From positions 1 to 43,051 of the forward strand of contig CAJORF010000052.1 of the NCBI GenBank assembly GCA_905236985.1: a stretch of 43,051 nucleotides of DNA, in the 5' to 3' direction. Made by a program: the position numbers and the translations under genes. Source of the stretch: an uncultured Bacteroidaceae bacterium. Its GTDB lineage: Bacteria > Bacteroidota > Bacteroidia > Bacteroidales > Bacteroidaceae. The notes below the pieces were generated by a model. The model made no database searches. It saw nothing but the letters and a program-made list of their open reading frames with translations, and was not told the origin of the DNA. This document shows, in pieces, positions 42,317-43,051 of the stretch; the stretch's first letter is position 1; the number at the start of each line of letters is the position of its first letter.

Positions 42317-42343
42317 AAGCCTCCCTTTTGGGGAGGCTTTCTT
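42317..42343. terminator. Bidirectional terminator between the AmpG-like gene and rplT
   Basis: AAGCCTCCC (42317-42325) pairs perfectly with GGGAGGCTT (42331-42339) around a 5-base loop, with T- and A-rich flanks. Confidence 0.88.
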
Positions 42344-42366
42344 GGTTCAGTCGAGTAGAGGAGAGC

Positions 42367-42711
42367 TTACTTCACCTTGGCAACGATAGCCTTGAAGGCT
42401 TCGGTGTGGTTCATGGCGAGGTCAGCGAGCACCTTGCGGTTGATCTCGATACCAGCCTTGTGGAGAGCTCCCATGAGCTGGCTGTAGCTCATACCTTCGA
42501 GACGAGCGGCAGCGTTGATACGCTGGATCCACAGCGCACGGAAGCTGCGCTTCTTGTTCTTGCGGTCACGATAGGCGTAGGTCAGACCTTTCTCCCAAGT
42601 GTTCTTGGCAACGGTCCAGACGTTTTTGCGGGCACCGAAGTAGCCGCGAGTGAGCTTCAGGATTCTCTTTCTCTTTGCACGTGAAGCGACGTGATTTACT
42701 GATCTAGGCAT
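42367..42711 (-). CDS. rplT: 50S ribosomal protein L20
   Basis: The 114-residue protein is full length for L20, an early-assembling protein that binds 23S rRNA. It has the typical start [20 protein letters not shown], the segment [17 protein letters not shown] and [21 protein letters not shown]20 represses its own operon in other bacteria. It lies downstream of rpmI, as usual, but the spacer here is 213 bases and full of repeats. Confidence 0.97.
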   Translation of the reverse strand: MPRSVNHVASRAKRKRILKLTRGYFGARKNVWTVAKNTWEKGLTYAYRDRKNKKRSFRALWIQRINAAARLEGMSYSQLMGALHKAGIEINRKVLADLAMNHTEAFKAIVAKVK

Positions 42712-42747
42712 AATTTTGTTTGTTTTTTGAACGTAGGCGGGTTTTTG

Positions 42748-42837
42748 TTTAGTTGACGAGTTGACAAGTTGTTTAGTTGACGAGTTGTTACTTTATCTAC
42801 TTGTTTACTAGTTTACTTGTAAACTTGTTTACTATTA
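42748..42837. repeat. Simple-repeat cluster between rpmI and rplT
   Basis: From 42748 to 42788, units AGTTGACG, AGTTGACA and AGTTG alternate with TTTAG. From 42799 to 42833, a second array is built from ACTTGTTTACTAGTTT and ACTTGTAAACTTG. The first type is the reverse complement of the repeat at 21756-21790. Confidence 0.75.
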
Positions 42838-42924
42838 AAACCACTTTTAGCTGCTCAACGTTCGGTTTGACTTTGGGTGATTCCTTTTCAGAAATACTTG
42901 TTTAACTCTCTATCCTGAAGTGGA

Positions 42925-43051
42925 TTAGCGAAGAAGGAGGAGTTCGCGAACTTGCTTGCGGTTAGCTGTCTCAACGAGGTCAGCCTTCTGCAGGTTGCGC
43001 TTCTGTTTCTTACCTTTCTTTGTCAGGATGTGGCTGTGATAAGCGTGGTGA
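42925..43051 (-). CDS. rpmI: 50S ribosomal protein L35, C-terminal part (5' end outside window)
   Basis: The minus strand reads about 41 residues in frame to a TAA stop: HAYHSHILTKKGKKQKRNLQ, then KADLVETANRKQVRELLLLR. This matches the C-terminal two-thirds of L35, a small basic protein of the large subunit. The start lies beyond the window. With rplT next it is the usual rpmI-rplT pair, and infC is expected upstream. Confidence 0.92.
   Translation of the reverse strand, partial: HHAYHSHILTKKGKKQKRNLQKADLVETANRKQVRELLLLR

Noticed and set aside
1-43051. Search for CRISPR arrays, transposases, integrases or phage genes
   Set aside because: No regularly spaced repeats of CRISPR type and no recombinase-like protein could be seen; the repeats present are short, degenerate or palindromic.

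Overview
The window reads as one chromosomal segment of a Bacteroidota bacterium, most likely order Bacteroidales and Prevotella-like. The reasons are promoter elements of the Bacteroidota type (TAnnTTTG, often with TTTG about 19 bases upstream), starts that seldom carry a Shine-Dalgarno sequence, a short archaeal/eukaryotic-type prolyl-tRNA synthetase, a eukaryote-like (GH13_8-type) glycogen branching enzyme, a Bacteroides-style sialic acid operon (lyase, permuted mutarotase/Na+ symporter, AGE-type epimerase), a DUF4301 protein, and a small protein ending in what looks like a type IX secretion sorting domain. No phage, plasmid, transposase or CRISPR array is visible. These identifications come from reading the sequence; no database search was run.

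Layout. 2-2787: end of gltB and all of gltD (ammonia assimilation), closed by a strong terminator. 2948-4048: a lone gene with a DprA/SLOG-like domain, a helix-turn-helix and a PD-(D/E)XK nuclease-like domain; this is the best candidate for an undescribed, possibly defensive, function. 4275-7347 (minus): PIF1-type helicase and a MurU-like nucleotidyltransferase. 7466-10297: nitroreductase, DUF2520 oxidoreductase, KdsC-like phosphatase, Maf and a lipoprotein, mostly with overlapping starts and stops. 10400-12191 (minus): tRNA-Arg(UCU) and a DUF4301 protein. 12355-19627: RelA-type (p)ppGpp synthetase with a decayed HD site, a MORN-repeat protein, a YhcH/NanQ-like protein, the branching enzyme and a Gly/His-rich secreted protein. 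19621-22776 (minus): DUF486, RecR, a membrane protein, GT2 and GNAT. 22938-24467: ECF sigma factor, anti-sigma-like protein and an LTXXQ-like secreted protein. 24547-27911 (minus): two small proteins of uncertain role, RNase Z, QueC and a YhhQ-type queuosine-precursor transporter behind a preQ1-I riboswitch. 28119-35704: nanA, a beta-barrel protein, the mutarotase-symporter fusion, the epimerase, GreA, QueF and a stand-alone GMP synthase ATP-PPase. 35864-37953 (minus): OmpA-like lipoprotein and a GH43-like glycosidase. 38165-42268: ProS and two AmpG-like MFS permeases. 42367-43051 (minus): rplT and the end of rpmI.

How the genes work together. The nan genes import and cleave sialic acid and convert ManNAc to GlcNAc. 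QueC, QueF and the transporter supply or salvage preQ0/preQ1 for queuosine, with a riboswitch as sensor. The MurU-like enzyme and the AmpG-like permeases suggest cell-wall recycling, although no AmgK kinase is in view. The stretch is mostly housekeeping. Its unusual material is the SLOG-nuclease gene, short palindromic elements lying in frame inside coding sequences (three copies of one family, plus a different nested palindrome), and intergenic simple repeats that sit inside operons, including between the ribosomal protein genes.
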